A stretch of DNA of 62,932 nucleotides from Prevotella sp. (GCA_016286995.1 JAEEVA010000015.1:1-62932), one strand, 5' to 3'; shown: positions 32,229 to 43,430, counted from the stretch's first letter. Translations and numbers: made by a program. Notes: generated by a model not told the origin, from the letters alone.

Positions 32229-34406
32229 TCATTTCCTATCGTCTTCTATCTTGTTCAAAGTTTTTCTGGAATTAATCCAGCGTGTAATGGTATCGTAGAT
32301 ACTGCTCTCCTCCTGGTGCTGTGCTGCAGTGAACGTCATGCTCTCTTCCTTCTCCTCACCATGCTGGTCAGGGAAGAGTATCATAAGGTTCTTGCCGCTG
32401 AAGTGCTGCATCAATTCGTTGGGCAGACGTTCCAATGCATTCTTGTATGAAATGGTACCTTTACGGGCGGTGATGACCACGAACATATGGTCTTCACGGA
32501 TATTCTCAGCCAGTCGAGGTAACTCGTTCCAGTGTGCCATATAAGTATATTCTGCCCGAACGTTGGGGTGCCGGTTGTTGATGTATTCGCGTATCAAATC
32601 CATCGACTCGTTGCGTCCATGAAACTGAATGCGGCAGTCAAGATTGCTGGCCATGCGGCTCAAACGTTCCAACCAGCGATGGAAACCTGGCTCAAACTCA
32701 GCACGTGACGGAACAGCCACCTGTATGCGACGCAGCGTATTGAGGGGCTGAACGAAGCGTGTCAGCACAATCTGTCTGTTCAGACCGTTGTAGAGGCTCT
32801 GAATGAATTCGCCCCAGAACTTCGGGTTGACATCAGTATGGACGTGCATACCCATAATAATTTCCGAGGCGCCAAACTCACGGAAGGCATGTTTGATACC
32901 GTTGGCAATATTGGTAGCCAACCGTACCTGTGTCTGCATCTGGATATCGCTGGCAGCAGCACGCTGTACCAAACGTTCCAGCAGCTGCAGTCCTTCTTCA
33001 CGGTGCTTATTAGCGTTCTTGTCGTCGTAGACCACATTCAGGGCTGCCAGCGAATTATTGGCATGCTGGCTGCGCATCATGATAGCCAGCTCCAGCAATT
33101 GCGGGGCAATCTCTGGATATTTGACACACAACAGCATCTTCTCATTATCATGCTGGCTACTGACTGTTGGCTGCTGGCTGTTGGCTATAACAATTTCCTG
33201 AGCAGCTTTCTCTGTCATCAAGGTCGAGATAATGCAGGTGAAGAGTATCATGATGATGACACCGTTCAGTATCTCGTCGTTCACCAAATAATGGCCAGGG
33301 CTAACCTCCAAGCGCATACCAACCATCACCATCGCAATGGCGCCGGCAGCGTGGGCACAGGTGAGACCGAACATCATGTTGCCGGCACTCTTGGGTAATC
33401 GGAACAACATGCTTGACAGATAGGCAGCCACTGCCTTGCCAAAGGTACCGAAGAAGACTGTCAAAGCCACAATCCACAACATGTGAGGTCCCTCAAACAG
33501 CGTACCAACATTGATCAGCATGCCCACACCTATCAGGAAATAAGGAATGAACAGGGCATTGCCGATAAACTCGATACGGTTCATCAGCGGCGACACATGG
33601 GGTATATACCTATTTAATATGAGACCTGCCAGGAAAGCGCCAACGATACCCTCAACTCCGATAGCCTCCGATAGAGATGCAGACAGGAACATAACGCTAA
33701 GCACGAAGATGAACTGCATGATGGCATCAGAATAACGACGGAGGAAGTAACGCGACAGTCTTGGAATGGCCCATATCAGTAAGGCATAGAAAGCCACAAA
33801 CTTCACGAAGAAGATAATCCAGAATAGAATGGAGTTTGACGCTGGCATGAAAGAGCTTCCGTTACCGGTGTCGTAGGATGCTGCGAGAGCTGCCAACATG
33901 AGCAGTGCCATCAACAGCGACAGCATGCTGGAGCCTACACTCAGCATGACACTGGAGTTGCGCTGTAGACCGTAGCGCGAAATGATGGGATAGGCAATAA
34001 GCGTGTTCGAGGCCATGATACACCCCAGCAGGAATGAAGCCTGCGAGGAGTAGCCTAACAGCCAGATTGCCATGAAATAGGTGACGAGAAGTGGCACGAA
34101 ACATGTCAACACGCCGAATATCAGGAATCGGCGGGAGTTCTTCCTGACACTCTCCATATCCATTTCCAGACCTGCCAGAAACATGATATAAAGTAGTCCT
34201 ACCTTGCCAAAGAGTTCGAATGACGAGTCACGCTCCAGAATATTCAGCCCGTACGGTCCTATCAGCACGCCCGCCAGCACCATACCGATGATGTGCGGAA
34301 TGCGCAGCTTGCCCATGATGATAGGAGCAAACAGGATGATAAGCAGTACGACGAAGAATATCAGCGTCGGACTGGTTATCGGAAAGTATGACGTCAGGAA
34401 CAGCAT
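32229..34406 (-). CDS. Kef-type cation/proton antiporter with C-terminal Usp-like region
   Basis: 725 residues. About 12 membrane segments in the first 400 residues follow the CPA2 pattern ([46 protein letters not shown]). The soluble C-terminal half (430-725) resembles paired universal-stress-like domains. It probably exchanges Na+ or K+ for H+ at the inner membrane. A heptamer array encoding [10 protein letters not shown] sits at about residues 407-417, in the linker after the last membrane segment, a tolerant site. Confidence 0.88.
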   Translation of the reverse strand: MLFLTSYFPITSPTLIFFVVLLIILFAPIIMGKLRIPHIIGMVLAGVLIGPYGLNILERDSSFELFGKVGLLYIMFLAGLEMDMESVRKNSRRFLIFGVLTCFVPLLVTYFMAIWLLGYSSQASFLLGCIMASNTLIAYPIISRYGLQRNSSVMLSVGSSMLSLLMALLMLAALAASYDTGNGSSFMPASNSILFWIIFFVKFVAFYALLIWAIPRLSRYFLRRYSDAIMQFIFVLSVMFLSASLSEAIGVEGIVGAFLAGLILNRYIPHVSPLMNRIEFIGNALFIPYFLIGVGMLINVGTLFEGPHMLWIVALTVFFGTFGKAVAAYLSSMLFRLPKSAGNMMFGLTCAHAAGAIAMVMVGMRLEVSPGHYLVNDEILNGVIIMILFTCIISTLMTEKAAQEIVIANSQQPTVSSQHDNEKMLLCVKYPEIAPQLLELAIMMRSQHANNSLAALNVVYDDKNANKHREEGLQLLERLVQRAAASDIQMQTQVRLATNIANGIKHAFREFGASEIIMGMHVHTDVNPKFWGEFIQSLYNGLNRQIVLTRFVQPLNTLRRIQVAVPSRAEFEPGFHRWLERLSRMASNLDCRIQFHGRNESMDLIREYINNRHPNVRAEYTYMAHWNELPRLAENIREDHMFVVITARKGTISYKNALERLPNELMQHFSGKNLMILFPDQHGEEKEESMTFTAAQHQEESSIYDTITRWINSRKTLNKIEDDRK
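33154..33188. repeat. Heptamer array inside the antiporter gene
   Basis: Five TGGCTNN units in frame, encoding [11 protein letters not shown] on the minus strand. Confidence 0.8.
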
Positions 34407-34441
34407 CGAGCCAAAAGCGTTATGTCAGGCATGACACGGTA

Positions 34442-36031
34442 TTACTTTACCAGATTGCCAAGAATATCGCGTGTCAGTTCCTTTGTGATGGTACGGGTGG
34501 CGGCACTGGTGGCATTCTTTACCACCTTCTCCTTGGCCGATGTACGAGACTTCGACTGCTTGCCGCTGACTTTTTCGCTGACCCATGCACCGAGTACGGC
34601 AGCCAGTGTTGAGGTGACGGCAGTCATCACGGCCTTCAACACTTTCGACATCATACCGGGCTTCTGCTTTTCTACCTTCTCACCCTTGCCGGCAGACTTG
34701 CTTTCCTCGATGGCTGCAGCTTCTTCCTCCTGAATGGCCAGTTGTTTCTCAGCCTCAGCCATCAACACCTCAAAGGCACTCTCACGGTCTATTGGGGTGT
34801 CGTATTTGCCATAGATACGCGACTGTTTGATAATGTCCAGACGCTGACCCTCGGTGACAGCTCCAATCTGCGACAGCGGAAACAGTATCTTGGCACGCTC
34901 CACAATGCCGGGAGCACCCTTCTCGTCGAGGAAGCTGACCAGAGCCTCACCGGTTTCAAGATTCATGATAGCCTCATCGGTCTTGAACGCAGGATTAGCT
35001 CGGAAAGTATCAGCAGCGGTTTTAACGGCCTTCTGGTCTTTCGGCGTATAGGCACGCAGAGCATGCTGTACACGGTTACCCAGCTGGCCAAGAATATTTT
35101 CAGGAATGTCCGTAGGACTCTGGGTAATGAAGTAAATACCCACACCCTTCGAACGAATCAGTCTGATGACTTGTTCAATTTTGTCAAGCAGTGCCTTGCT
35201 GGTATCAGTAAACAACATGTGAGCCTCATCGAAGAAGAACACCAATTTCGGCAAAGGCAAGTCACCTACCTCAGGCAGCGTGCTATACAACTCCGACAAC
35301 AGCCACAACAGGAATGTCGAGTAGAGCTTCGGCTGCATCATCAGCTTGTCGGCAGCCAGCACATTCATCACACCCTTGCCACCCTCACACTGCATGAGGT
35401 CATAGATATCAAACGAGGGCTCGCCGAAGAACTTGTCAGCACCCTGACTCTCCAGCTGCAGCAGGGCACGCTGGATGGCACCGATGGTCTGTATAGAGAT
35501 GTTGCCGTACTTTGTAGTATATTCCTTGGCATGCTTTGACACCCAGTCAAGCATGCTACGCAAGTCTTTCAGATCAATGAGCAATAGTCCACGCTCGTCA
35601 GCAATGCGGAATACAATGTTCAGCACACCGTCCTGCGTCTCATTAAGCTGCATCAGACGACTCAACAGCTGCGGTCCCATCTGACTGATGGTGGCACGCA
35701 TAGGATGTCCCTGTTCACCATATACGTCGAAGAAGCGCACAGGACAAGCCTGGAACTCAGGATTTTCGATGCCGAACTCCGGTAAGCGTTTTTCGATGAA
35801 ACCACTCATCTTGCCTACCTGTGAGATACCGCTCAAGTCGCCTTTCATATCGGCCATAAAACATGGCACACCGGCCTGACAGAATGTCTCGGCCATCACT
35901 TGCAACGTCACCGTCTTACCAGTACCCGTTGCACCGGCAATGAGTCCGTGACGGTTGGCCATCTTACCTGTAATACTCAGCGCTCCGTTGGCGCAATGGG
36001 CAATATACAGCCCTCTTTCCTTGTCGAACAT
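34442..36031 (-). CDS. HerA-like (DUF853) ATPase
   Basis: 529 residues. Walker [13 protein letters not shown] near residue 35, Walker [13 protein letters not shown] and a conserved [20 protein letters not shown] segment match the DUF853/YjgR branch of HerA-FtsK ATPases. The C-terminus (about 425-529) is Lys/Glu-rich with a Thr/Ala stretch that may contact a membrane. The cellular role of this branch is not settled; a DNA or protein translocase is assumed. Third gene of the glyS operon. Confidence 0.88.
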   Translation of the reverse strand: MFDKERGLYIAHCANGALSITGKMANRHGLIAGATGTGKTVTLQVMAETFCQAGVPCFMADMKGDLSGISQVGKMSGFIEKRLPEFGIENPEFQACPVRFFDVYGEQGHPMRATISQMGPQLLSRLMQLNETQDGVLNIVFRIADERGLLLIDLKDLRSMLDWVSKHAKEYTTKYGNISIQTIGAIQRALLQLESQGADKFFGEPSFDIYDLMQCEGGKGVMNVLAADKLMMQPKLYSTFLLWLLSELYSTLPEVGDLPLPKLVFFFDEAHMLFTDTSKALLDKIEQVIRLIRSKGVGIYFITQSPTDIPENILGQLGNRVQHALRAYTPKDQKAVKTAADTFRANPAFKTDEAIMNLETGEALVSFLDEKGAPGIVERAKILFPLSQIGAVTEGQRLDIIKQSRIYGKYDTPIDRESAFEVLMAEAEKQLAIQEEEAAAIEESKSAGKGEKVEKQKPGMMSKVLKAVMTAVTSTLAAVLGAWVSEKVSGKQSKSRTSAKEKVVKNATSAATRTITKELTRDILGNLVK

Positions 36032-36078
36032 ATATCAGCTATTAGGGGTTAGTCGTTGGAGGTTGATTGGGATGGAAG

Positions 36079-36678
36079 TTAGAAGTCTTCCAGCCAGATA
36101 TCGAAAATCAGCGTGCTATAGGCTGGTATGGTTTCGTAATCACTTGTACCATAGCCTAACTGGTAAGGAATGGTGACCTGCCAGTGGTCGCCGCGGTGCA
36201 TGTACTGTAAGGCAGTGGAGAAACCCGTTACAAGATTGCCGCTGGGTGAGCACGTATAAGGCACGTCCACACCCACGTCAAGCTTGGAAGAGTAGTAGCT
36301 CTTGTCAAACTCATAACCTGTAGGATAGCTACGCGACGGCAGCAGACGGCCTCTGTAGTGTACTTCGACAGAGTCGGTGAACAAAGGCGCAGATACATCC
36401 GTTATCCCCAAAGTCTCAATGACATCGACGAGGATACATTCTGTATGAGCAATGTCACTGAGCGACTTGCTGCCGGCCTGTTTCCAACTGGGCAAAATAA
36501 ATTTCGTATCGCTTTGGACACTATGTGCCTGATACTGCTGTTCGAAATATGTCTCGTTTTTCTGCTGCCAGTTCTCAAACTCACTGATACTGTCGTCGTC
36601 AGATTCGCTGCACGATGATACCATCCCCGCGAATGGGAATAGTATCATGCTCAGCAAAAAGTATTTCCAATTCTTCAT
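36079..36678 (-). CDS. FKBP-type peptidyl-prolyl isomerase lipoprotein
   Basis: 199 residues: signal peptide with lipobox MVSSC, an acidic Ser/Asp linker, and a C-terminal FKBP domain (about 95-199) with VEVHYRGRLL, VTGFSTALQYMHRGDHWQVT and the final YSTLIFDIWLEDF. It probably assists folding of exported proteins at an envelope membrane. It starts 3 bp after the glyS stop. Confidence 0.9.
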   Translation of the reverse strand: MKNWKYFLLSMILFPFAGMVSSCSESDDDSISEFENWQQKNETYFEQQYQAHSVQSDTKFILPSWKQAGSKSLSDIAHTECILVDVIETLGITDVSAPLFTDSVEVHYRGRLLPSRSYPTGYEFDKSYYSSKLDVGVDVPYTCSPSGNLVTGFSTALQYMHRGDHWQVTIPYQLGYGTSDYETIPAYSTLIFDIWLEDF

Positions 36679-36681
36679 TGT

Positions 36682-38223
36682 TTACTGGAGTTTCTTCAGT
36701 AACGACGCAATGCTTACCTTATCCTCAATAATACCGTTGAGCTCGCTGATCTTCACACGCTCCTGCTCCATCGTATCGCGGAAACGCAGGGTGACGCAAC
36801 CATCGTTGAGGGTATCATGATCAACAGTGACGCAGTATGGTGTACCGATAGCATCCTGACGACGATAGCGCTTGCCGATAGAATCCTTCTCATCATACTG
36901 GCAGTTGAAATGGAATTTCAGCTGGTCGATGATTTCACGAGCCTTCTCGGGCAGGCCGTCCTTCTTCACCAACGGCATCACGGCACACTTCACGGGAGCC
37001 AGAGCTGCGGGCAACTTCAGCACCACGCGGGTTTCGCCGTTCTCCAGCTTCTCCTCCTCGTAAGCATGACACATGATAGAGAGGAACATACGGTCGACAC
37101 CGATTGAAGTCTCGATGACATACGGCGTATAGCTCTCATTGGTCTGCGGATCAAAGTATTTGATGCTCTTGCCGCTGTACTTCTCATGCTGGCTGAGGTC
37201 GAAGTTGGTACGAGAGTGGATACCCTCTACCTCCTTAAAGCCGAACGGCATCTTGAACTCGATGTCGGTAGCAGCATTGGCATAGTGAGCCAGCTTATCA
37301 TGATCGTGGAAACGATAGTTCTCAGCACCGAAGCCCAGAGCCTGATGCCACTTCATACGGGTCTCCTTCCACTTCGGGAACCACTCCAGCTCTGTGCCGG
37401 GCTGTACGAAGAACTGCATCTCCATCTGCTCGAACTCCCTCATGCGGAAGATGAACTGGCGGGCAACAATCTCGTTACGGAAAGCCTTACCAATCTGGGC
37501 AATACCAAAAGGAATCTTCATACGACCGGTCTTCTGCACGTTCAGGTAGTTCACAAAGATTCCCTGAGCCGTCTCAGGACGCAGGTAGATCTTCATGGAA
37601 GCATCAGCAGAAGCACCCATCTCCGTCGAGAACATCAGGTTAAACTGACGGACATCAGTCCAGTTGCGGGTTCCGCTGATAGGACATACAATCTCCTCGT
37701 CCAGGATAATCTGCTTCAGCTCATCCAAATCCGGACCCTGCATAGCTGCTGCATAACGGGCATGCAGCGCATCACGCTTCTCCTTGGTCTCCTTCACACG
37801 CTCAGAAGTCTCCAGATACTTAGCCTCGTCGAAGCTGTCGCCAAAGCGCTTGCGAGCCTTCTCCACTTCCTTCTGGATCTTCTCGTCGTACTTGGCAATC
37901 TGGTCCTCGATGAGCACATCAGCACGATAGCGCTTCTTCGAGTCGCGGTTGTCGATGAGGGGATCGTTGAAAGCATCCACGTGTCCGGAAGCCTTCCATA
38001 TGGTGGGGTGCATAAAGATGGCGCTGTCGATACCAACGATATTCTCATGAAGCATCGTCATGGCTTTCCACCAATACTGCTTAATATTATTTTTCAACTC
38101 AACACCGTTCTGACCATAGTCGTAAACGGCTCCCAAACCATCGTAAATCTCACTACTTGGGAATACAAAGCCATACTCCTTACAGTGGCTTACGATTTTC
38201 TTAAATACATCTTCTTGTGCCAT
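36682..38223 (-). CDS. glyS: Glycyl-tRNA synthetase, dimeric class IIa type
   Basis: 513 residues; the single-chain (archaeal/eukaryotic-like) form rather than the alpha2beta2 form. Seen: VSHCKEYGFVFPSSEIYDGL at the start, motif 2 region IGKAFRNEIVARQFIFRMRE, EMQFFVQPG, motif 3 SIGVDRMFLSIM and a C-terminal anticodon domain. First gene of a five-gene minus-strand operon, divergent from parC. Confidence 0.96.
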   Translation of the reverse strand: MAQEDVFKKIVSHCKEYGFVFPSSEIYDGLGAVYDYGQNGVELKNNIKQYWWKAMTMLHENIVGIDSAIFMHPTIWKASGHVDAFNDPLIDNRDSKKRYRADVLIEDQIAKYDEKIQKEVEKARKRFGDSFDEAKYLETSERVKETKEKRDALHARYAAAMQGPDLDELKQIILDEEIVCPISGTRNWTDVRQFNLMFSTEMGASADASMKIYLRPETAQGIFVNYLNVQKTGRMKIPFGIAQIGKAFRNEIVARQFIFRMREFEQMEMQFFVQPGTELEWFPKWKETRMKWHQALGFGAENYRFHDHDKLAHYANAATDIEFKMPFGFKEVEGIHSRTNFDLSQHEKYSGKSIKYFDPQTNESYTPYVIETSIGVDRMFLSIMCHAYEEEKLENGETRVVLKLPAALAPVKCAVMPLVKKDGLPEKAREIIDQLKFHFNCQYDEKDSIGKRYRRQDAIGTPYCVTVDHDTLNDGCVTLRFRDTMEQERVKISELNGIIEDKVSIASLLKKLQ

Positions 38224-38253
38224 AAAATCCTTAATAATTTCGAAATTATGGGT

Positions 38254-38314
38254 GCAAAGGTACTAAAAAAATGAGAATTGAGAATTGAGAATTGAGAATT
38301 TTTCGTACCTTTGC
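38254..38314. promoter_or_regulatory. Divergent glyS/parC promoters with heptamer array
   Basis: TACCTTTGC on the minus strand (38254-38262) for glyS and on the plus strand (38306-38314) for parC. Between them lie four exact GAGAATT units (38273-38300). TTG triplets in the array stand about 18 bp from the parC -7 box. Confidence 0.7.
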
Positions 38315-38338
38315 AACATTATTTAATATAATAACCCT

Positions 38339-41050
38339 ATGGACGACGAAATAAGAGACGACGAAATGCTTGAACAAGATGCTCCGGAGGGTCAGGAAGA
38401 CCTAGAACAAGACGGTGCTGAAAGCCACAGTGACTACAAACCTGTTAACCGCTTCGATGCGGCAGCCGTACACCATCTGAGCGGCATGTACCAGAACTGG
38501 TTTCTGGACTATGCTTCCTACACCATCCTAGACCGTGCCGTACCGCATATCGAGGACGGTTTGAAACCCGTACAGCGCCGTATTCTGCACTCCATGAAGC
38601 GCATGGACGACGGACGTTACAACAAGGTGGCGAACATCGTGGGACACACCATGCAGTTCCATCCCCACGGCGATGCTTCCATTGGTGACGCCCTGGTGCA
38701 GCTGGGACAGAAGGACCTGCTTATCGACACACAGGGAAACTGGGGTAACATTCTAACGGGCAACAAGGCGGCAGCACCTCGATACATTGAGGCACGCCTG
38801 TCGAAATTTGCCCTCGACACGGTGTTCAATCCCAAAACCACTGAATGGCAGATGTCCTATGACGGACGTAATAAGGAGCCTATCACGCTACCCGTAAAAT
38901 TCCCTCTGCTACTGGCACAGGGTGCTGAGGGTATTGCCGTAGGTCTCTCCACCAAGGTGCTGCCTCACAATTTCGTAGAGCTGTGTGATGCCGCCATCAG
39001 CTACCTGCATGGCGAGGAATTCCACCTCTACCCCGACTTCCCCACGGGCGGCAGCATTGACGTCAGCAAGTATAATGACGGACAGCGTGGCGGCGTGCTG
39101 AAGGTACGTGCCAAAATTGAGAAACTCGACCCCAAGACGCTAGTCATTCGTGAGATTCCTTTCTCGAAAACCACAGAAACCATCATTGACAGCATCCTGA
39201 AAGCTATTGAGAAGGGCAAGATCAAAGCCCGTCACGTCGAAGATCTGACAGCTGCCAACGTCGAGATTCAGGTCCAGCTGGCTCCAGGTGTATCGTCAGA
39301 CAAGACACTCGATGCCCTCTATGCCTTCTCCGACTGCGAAATCAACATCTCACCGAACTGCTGCGTCATTGAGGACAACAAGCCACAGTTCCTCACAGTC
39401 AGCGACGTGCTGCGCCACTCCACCGACCGCACCAAGGACCTTATTCGCCAAGAGTTGAAAATCCGCAAAGGTGAATTGCTCGAACAGCTGCATTTCTACT
39501 CTTTGGAGAAAATATTCATCGAGGAGCGCATCTACAAGGATAAGAAATTCGAACAGGCTCCCAACGTCGATGCCGTCTGTGAACATATTGACGAGCGTCT
39601 GACGCCCTACTATCCGCAGATGATTCGCGAGGTGACAAAGGACGACATCCTGAAGCTGCTCGAAATCAAGATGCAACGTATCCTGAAGTTCAACAAGGAC
39701 AAGGCCGACGAGCTCATGGCCCGCATCAAGGCTGAGATTGACGAGATAGACCGCGACCTGAACAACCTCGTCGAGGTCACGGCTCAGTGGTTCCAATTCC
39801 TAAAGGACAAGTACGGCAAGGAGCATCCACGACTCACCGAAATCCGCAATTTCGACACCATTGAGGCCACCAAGGTCGTCGAGGCCAACCAGAAGTTATT
39901 TATCAATCGCAGCGACGGCTTCATCGGCACAAGTCTGAAGAAAGATGAGTTTGTATGCAACTGCTCCGACATCGACGACATCATCATCTTCTATAAGGAT
40001 GGCAAGTTCAAGGTGGTCCGTGTGGCAGAGAAGCTCTTCGTCGGCAAGAACGTCATGTGGCTCGGTGTGTTCAAGAAGAACGACCAGCGTACCATCTATA
40101 ATGCCGTCTACCGCGACGGGCGCAAGGGCTACTATTATATCAAACGCTTCAACGTGCCTGCTATCACCCGTGACCGTGAATACGACATCACGGCAGGTAC
40201 CGATGGCTCGCGCGTACTTTACTTTACCGCCAACCCCAACGGTGAGGCAGAGGTCATCAAGGTCACACTCGACCCCGCCCCCAAGTTGAAGCGAATCTTC
40301 TTCGACAAGGACTTTTCGGAGATTATGATCAAGGGACGCTCGGCCAAGGGCAACCTGCTGACCAAGTTCCAGGTACACCGCATCGGACTGAAGAGTCACG
40401 GACACTCCACACTGGGTGGCCGCAAGGTATGGTACGACCCCGACGTCAACCGACTGAACTATGACGAACACGGACAACTGCTGGGCGAGTTCAACGACGG
40501 CGACAGCATCCTGGTCATCCTCCAGAACGGCGACTACTACCTCAGCGGCTTCGATGCCAACGTTCACTTCGAAGAGAACATTTGGCGCATCGAGAAGTAC
40601 GAGGCCGACAAGGTATGGAGTTGCGTGCTTTATGATGCTGACAATCAGGGCTATCCCTATCTGAAGCGTTTCCTCATGGAAGCCACGAAACGTAAGCAGA
40701 ACTACCTGGGCGACAACGAGAATTCTCAGCAGCTGCTACTCACCGACACCTACTATCCACGACTGCTGGTTACCTATGGCGGCAACGATGCGTTCCGCGG
40801 CAGCGAGGAGGTCGATGTCGAACAGTTCATCGCCGTCAAGGGTTACAAGGCCAAGGGTAAGCGTCTGACCACCTACCAGATAGCCTCCATCGAAGAACTG
40901 GAGCCTACCCGTTTCCCAGAACCTCCTAGTGCCGAGGAGTTCGGCTCCTCGGAAGATGAGGAAGAAGACCTCGACCCCGATGCCGGCAAGAGCCAGCAGC
41001 AGGTGCTCGACGAACTGACCGGACAACTCAGTTTGTTTCCTGAAGAATAG
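38339..41050 (+). CDS. parC: DNA topoisomerase IV subunit A
   Basis: 903 residues. Acidic N-terminus, then the breakage-reunion domain with LKPVQRRILHSM, QFHPHGDASIGDALV and the catalytic Tyr149 in AAAPRYIEARLS. The C-terminal domain (about 560-850) has beta-pinwheel-like repeats but no GyrA box (QRRGGKG), which favours ParC over GyrA. Decatenates daughter chromosomes; works with ParE, not in this window. Preceded by a heptamer-array promoter. Confidence 0.92.
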   Translation: MDDEIRDDEMLEQDAPEGQEDLEQDGAESHSDYKPVNRFDAAAVHHLSGMYQNWFLDYASYTILDRAVPHIEDGLKPVQRRILHSMKRMDDGRYNKVANIVGHTMQFHPHGDASIGDALVQLGQKDLLIDTQGNWGNILTGNKAAAPRYIEARLSKFALDTVFNPKTTEWQMSYDGRNKEPITLPVKFPLLLAQGAEGIAVGLSTKVLPHNFVELCDAAISYLHGEEFHLYPDFPTGGSIDVSKYNDGQRGGVLKVRAKIEKLDPKTLVIREIPFSKTTETIIDSILKAIEKGKIKARHVEDLTAANVEIQVQLAPGVSSDKTLDALYAFSDCEINISPNCCVIEDNKPQFLTVSDVLRHSTDRTKDLIRQELKIRKGELLEQLHFYSLEKIFIEERIYKDKKFEQAPNVDAVCEHIDERLTPYYPQMIREVTKDDILKLLEIKMQRILKFNKDKADELMARIKAEIDEIDRDLNNLVEVTAQWFQFLKDKYGKEHPRLTEIRNFDTIEATKVVEANQKLFINRSDGFIGTSLKKDEFVCNCSDIDDIIIFYKDGKFKVVRVAEKLFVGKNVMWLGVFKKNDQRTIYNAVYRDGRKGYYYIKRFNVPAITRDREYDITAGTDGSRVLYFTANPNGEAEVIKVTLDPAPKLKRIFFDKDFSEIMIKGRSAKGNLLTKFQVHRIGLKSHGHSTLGGRKVWYDPDVNRLNYDEHGQLLGEFNDGDSILVILQNGDYYLSGFDANVHFEENIWRIEKYEADKVWSCVLYDADNQGYPYLKRFLMEATKRKQNYLGDNENSQQLLLTDTYYPRLLVTYGGNDAFRGSEEVDVEQFIAVKGYKAKGKRLTTYQIASIEELEPTRFPEPPSAEEFGSSEDEEEDLDPDAGKSQQQVLDELTGQLSLFPEE

Positions 41051-41063
41051 CGGGCTACGCTCT

Positions 41064-41098
41064 AAATGATAAATGACAAATGTTAAATGGCAAATGAT
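41064..41098 (+). repeat. Heptamer array downstream of parC
   Basis: Five AAATGNN units. They supply several out-of-place ATGs just upstream of the DUF3316 gene. Confidence 0.75.
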
Positions 41099-41131
41099 GG
41101 AATGACAATAAAGAACAATTGGCTAAGGATA

Positions 41132-41923
41132 ATGAAGGTGATAGTGTTATCATTTATCATTTATCATTTATCATTTAGCCACGCAGTGGCGCAAACCGTC
41201 ATCACCCGCAGCCAGATGCTGGGGTTGGGTGTCACCAACGTACTCGACACCTACCTGTCGCAGGAGCACTTCAGCGGCCCGGGGTTCTCATTCCTGGCCA
41301 CCGTGGAACGGCAGACACCAGGCAAAGCGTGGTCGTGGATCATCCTGCATGAGGCCAATATCTCCAGCGTTAACGACCGCACCGACAACAAACAGGAACT
41401 GGAGGGAGCCTACAACTTCTACTATGGATGGCTACATGAGTGGTGGCTGATGGACAAACGGCTGCGGCTACAGGCCGGTGGAATGGGCAACGGCACACTG
41501 GGATTCATCTACAACACGTCGAACTCCAACAACCCCGCCCAGGCCCGTTGTCATATCAACATCATGCCAACGGGTGTCGCCAGCTACCGTTTCACGCTGT
41601 TCCACAAGCCCATGACGGTACGCTACGAACTGGCACTGCCTCTGGCTGGTGTCATGTTCTCACCAAACTACGGACAGTCGTACTACGAGATTTTCCAACG
41701 TGGCAACTACGACCACAACATCGTCGCCACCACCTTTGTCACTAGTCCCGAGTGGCGCCACATGCTGACGCTCGACGCCCAGCTGTCGTCCACTTTCACC
41801 CTGCGTCTGGGCTATCTGGGCAACATGCAGCAGTCTGATGTCAACGACATCAAGCAGCACGTCTACACCCACCGCGTCCTCATCGGTATCACCAAACGTT
41901 TTTCCATCATCCCTGTCCCATGA
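41132..41923 (+). CDS. DUF3316 secreted protein
   Basis: 263 residues from the Met at 41132 (MKVIVLSFIIYHLSFSHAVA), which gives a proper signal peptide; the ATG at 41087 would add a repeat-coded prefix. The mature chain is beta-rich with SQMLGLGVTNVLDTYLSQEH and YNFYYGWLHEW and ends like an outer-membrane or surface beta protein ([10 protein letters not shown]). Function unknown. The following gene overlaps it by 4 bp (ATGA). Confidence 0.75.
   Translation: MKVIVLSFIIYHLSFSHAVAQTVITRSQMLGLGVTNVLDTYLSQEHFSGPGFSFLATVERQTPGKAWSWIILHEANISSVNDRTDNKQELEGAYNFYYGWLHEWWLMDKRLRLQAGGMGNGTLGFIYNTSNSNNPAQARCHINIMPTGVASYRFTLFHKPMTVRYELALPLAGVMFSPNYGQSYYEIFQRGNYDHNIVATTFVTSPEWRHMLTLDAQLSSTFTLRLGYLGNMQQSDVNDIKQHVYTHRVLIGITKRFSIIPVP
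41147..41174 (+). repeat. Heptamer array encoding the signal-peptide core
   Basis: Four exact TTATCAT units read in frame as LSFIIYHLS, the hydrophobic core of the DUF3316 signal peptide. Confidence 0.85.
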
Positions 41924-42945
41924 AGAAATATCTAGTCTATATAGTTACTCTAGTACATCTCGTCTCTCTCTCCTCCTGCGTCGACACGGACGAACAGCCC
42001 AACACCCCCACGGGCAATTTCGAGGCTTTGTGGCAGATTATGGATGAGCACTACTGTTTCTTCGACTACAAGCAGCATGAGTACGGACTCGACTGGAACG
42101 CCGTCTATAATAATTATAAGGTACGCGTGAGCGACAAGATGAACAGCCAACAGCTCTTCGAGGTACTCACCGACATGCTCTCCGAGTTGCGCGACGGTCA
42201 CGTCAACCTCACTTCCGCTATGGACTACGGACGCTACTGGGCATGGCATGAGGCCTATCCACAGAATTTCAGCGACACTCTCGAACGGCGCTATATGAGT
42301 ACCGACTACAAGATTGCTGGAGGCCTGCGCTACCGCGTTCTCGACGATAACATCGGCTACATCCGCTACGAGTCGTTCATGACTCCAGTGGGGGAGGGCA
42401 ATCTTGACGACTGCCTCAGCTATCTCATGCTTTGTCGCGGACTTATTATCGATATCCGCAACAACGGCGGTGGCGAGCTCACCACAGCCGAACGTCTGGC
42501 AGGTCGCTTCATACAGGAAAAGACCCTCGTGGGCTATATGCAGCACAAGACCGGCAAGGGTCACAACGACTTCTCCGACCTCGAGGAGCGCTGGCTCGAA
42601 CCTTCCAGTAACCTGCGCTGGCACAAGGGCGTCTGCGTACTCACCAACCGCAGCGTGTTCAGTGCCGCCAACGACTTTGCCGTCATCATGCATGCCCTAC
42701 CTAACGTCCGCATCGTTGGCGACCATACCGGCGGCGGCTCCGGCATGCCCATGTCGTCGTCGCTGCCCAATGGCTGGAGCGTGCGCTACTCCGCTTGCCC
42801 CATGTACGACCGTAACAAGCAGCAAACCGAGTTCGGTATCAACCCAGACATCAAAATCGACCTCACCGACGAGGCTACTTCCCAGGGCATCGACCTCATC
42901 ATCGAGGCTGCCAGACGCTATTTTAAAACTCATTCCTTTAAATAA
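41920..42945 (+). CDS. S41-family peptidase lipoprotein
   Basis: 341 residues with lipobox SLSSC. C-terminal-processing-protease fold: [13 protein letters not shown], the oxyanion strand [12 protein letters not shown] and the nucleophile region [14 protein letters not shown]. The PDZ domain of classical CTPs seems replaced by an N-terminal helical region ([14 protein letters not shown]). Probably a periplasmic or outer-membrane protease; substrate unknown. Translation is coupled to the DUF3316 gene by a 4-bp overlap. Confidence 0.88.
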   Translation: MKKYLVYIVTLVHLVSLSSCVDTDEQPNTPTGNFEALWQIMDEHYCFFDYKQHEYGLDWNAVYNNYKVRVSDKMNSQQLFEVLTDMLSELRDGHVNLTSAMDYGRYWAWHEAYPQNFSDTLERRYMSTDYKIAGGLRYRVLDDNIGYIRYESFMTPVGEGNLDDCLSYLMLCRGLIIDIRNNGGGELTTAERLAGRFIQEKTLVGYMQHKTGKGHNDFSDLEERWLEPSSNLRWHKGVCVLTNRSVFSAANDFAVIMHALPNVRIVGDHTGGGSGMPMSSSLPNGWSVRYSACPMYDRNKQQTEFGINPDIKIDLTDEATSQGIDLIIEAARRYFKTHSFK

Positions 42946-42958
42946 TCATCAAGAAAGT

Positions 42959-43429
42959 ATGGAAACGACAAATAGAGAACAAGAGCATTTACAACTATTA
43001 GGGCGCAAGACGGACTACAAAATGACTTATGCGCCAGAAGTGCTGGAAACATTCGAGAACAAACATCCTGACAACGACTATTGGGTGCAGTTCAACTGTC
43101 CTGAATTTACGTCGTTGTGTCCTATCACAGGCCAGCCCGACTTTGCAGAAATCAAGATTGCCTACATCCCCGGTGAGCGTATGGTAGAGTCGAAAAGTCT
43201 GAAGCTCTACCTCTTCTCGTTCAGGAATCATGGCGACTTCCATGAGGACTGCGTCAACATCATTATGAAAGACCTGGTGAAACTGATGCAGCCCAAATAC
43301 TTAGAGGTAGTAGGACTGTTTACCCCCCGTGGTGGCATCAGCATCTATCCCTACGCCAACTATGGTCGTCCTGGCACCAAATGGGAAAAGATGGCTGCTG
43401 CGAGGTTAGAAGGAAGAGGGATGATGTAA
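42959..43429 (+). CDS. queF: NADPH-dependent 7-cyano-7-deazaguanine reductase
   Basis: 156 residues from the ATG at 42959. Reduces preQ0 to preQ1 in queuosine synthesis. The catalytic Cys lies in [15 protein letters not shown], and the [19 protein letters not shown] motif is the NADPH/substrate signature of the short (YkvM) class. It starts 13 bp after the peptidase gene and ends 1 bp before the channel gene, so it belongs to the same operon. Confidence 0.96.
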   Translation: METTNREQEHLQLLGRKTDYKMTYAPEVLETFENKHPDNDYWVQFNCPEFTSLCPITGQPDFAEIKIAYIPGERMVESKSLKLYLFSFRNHGDFHEDCVNIIMKDLVKLMQPKYLEVVGLFTPRGGISIYPYANYGRPGTKWEKMAAARLEGRGMM

Positions 43430-43430
43430 G

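Noticed and set aside
37186..38274. 362-codon plus-strand frame over glyS
   Set aside because: Antisense shadow of glyS; Leu-rich, no motifs.
39896..40567. 223-codon minus-strand frame in parC
   Set aside because: Antisense shadow; Val/Asp-rich with no family pattern.
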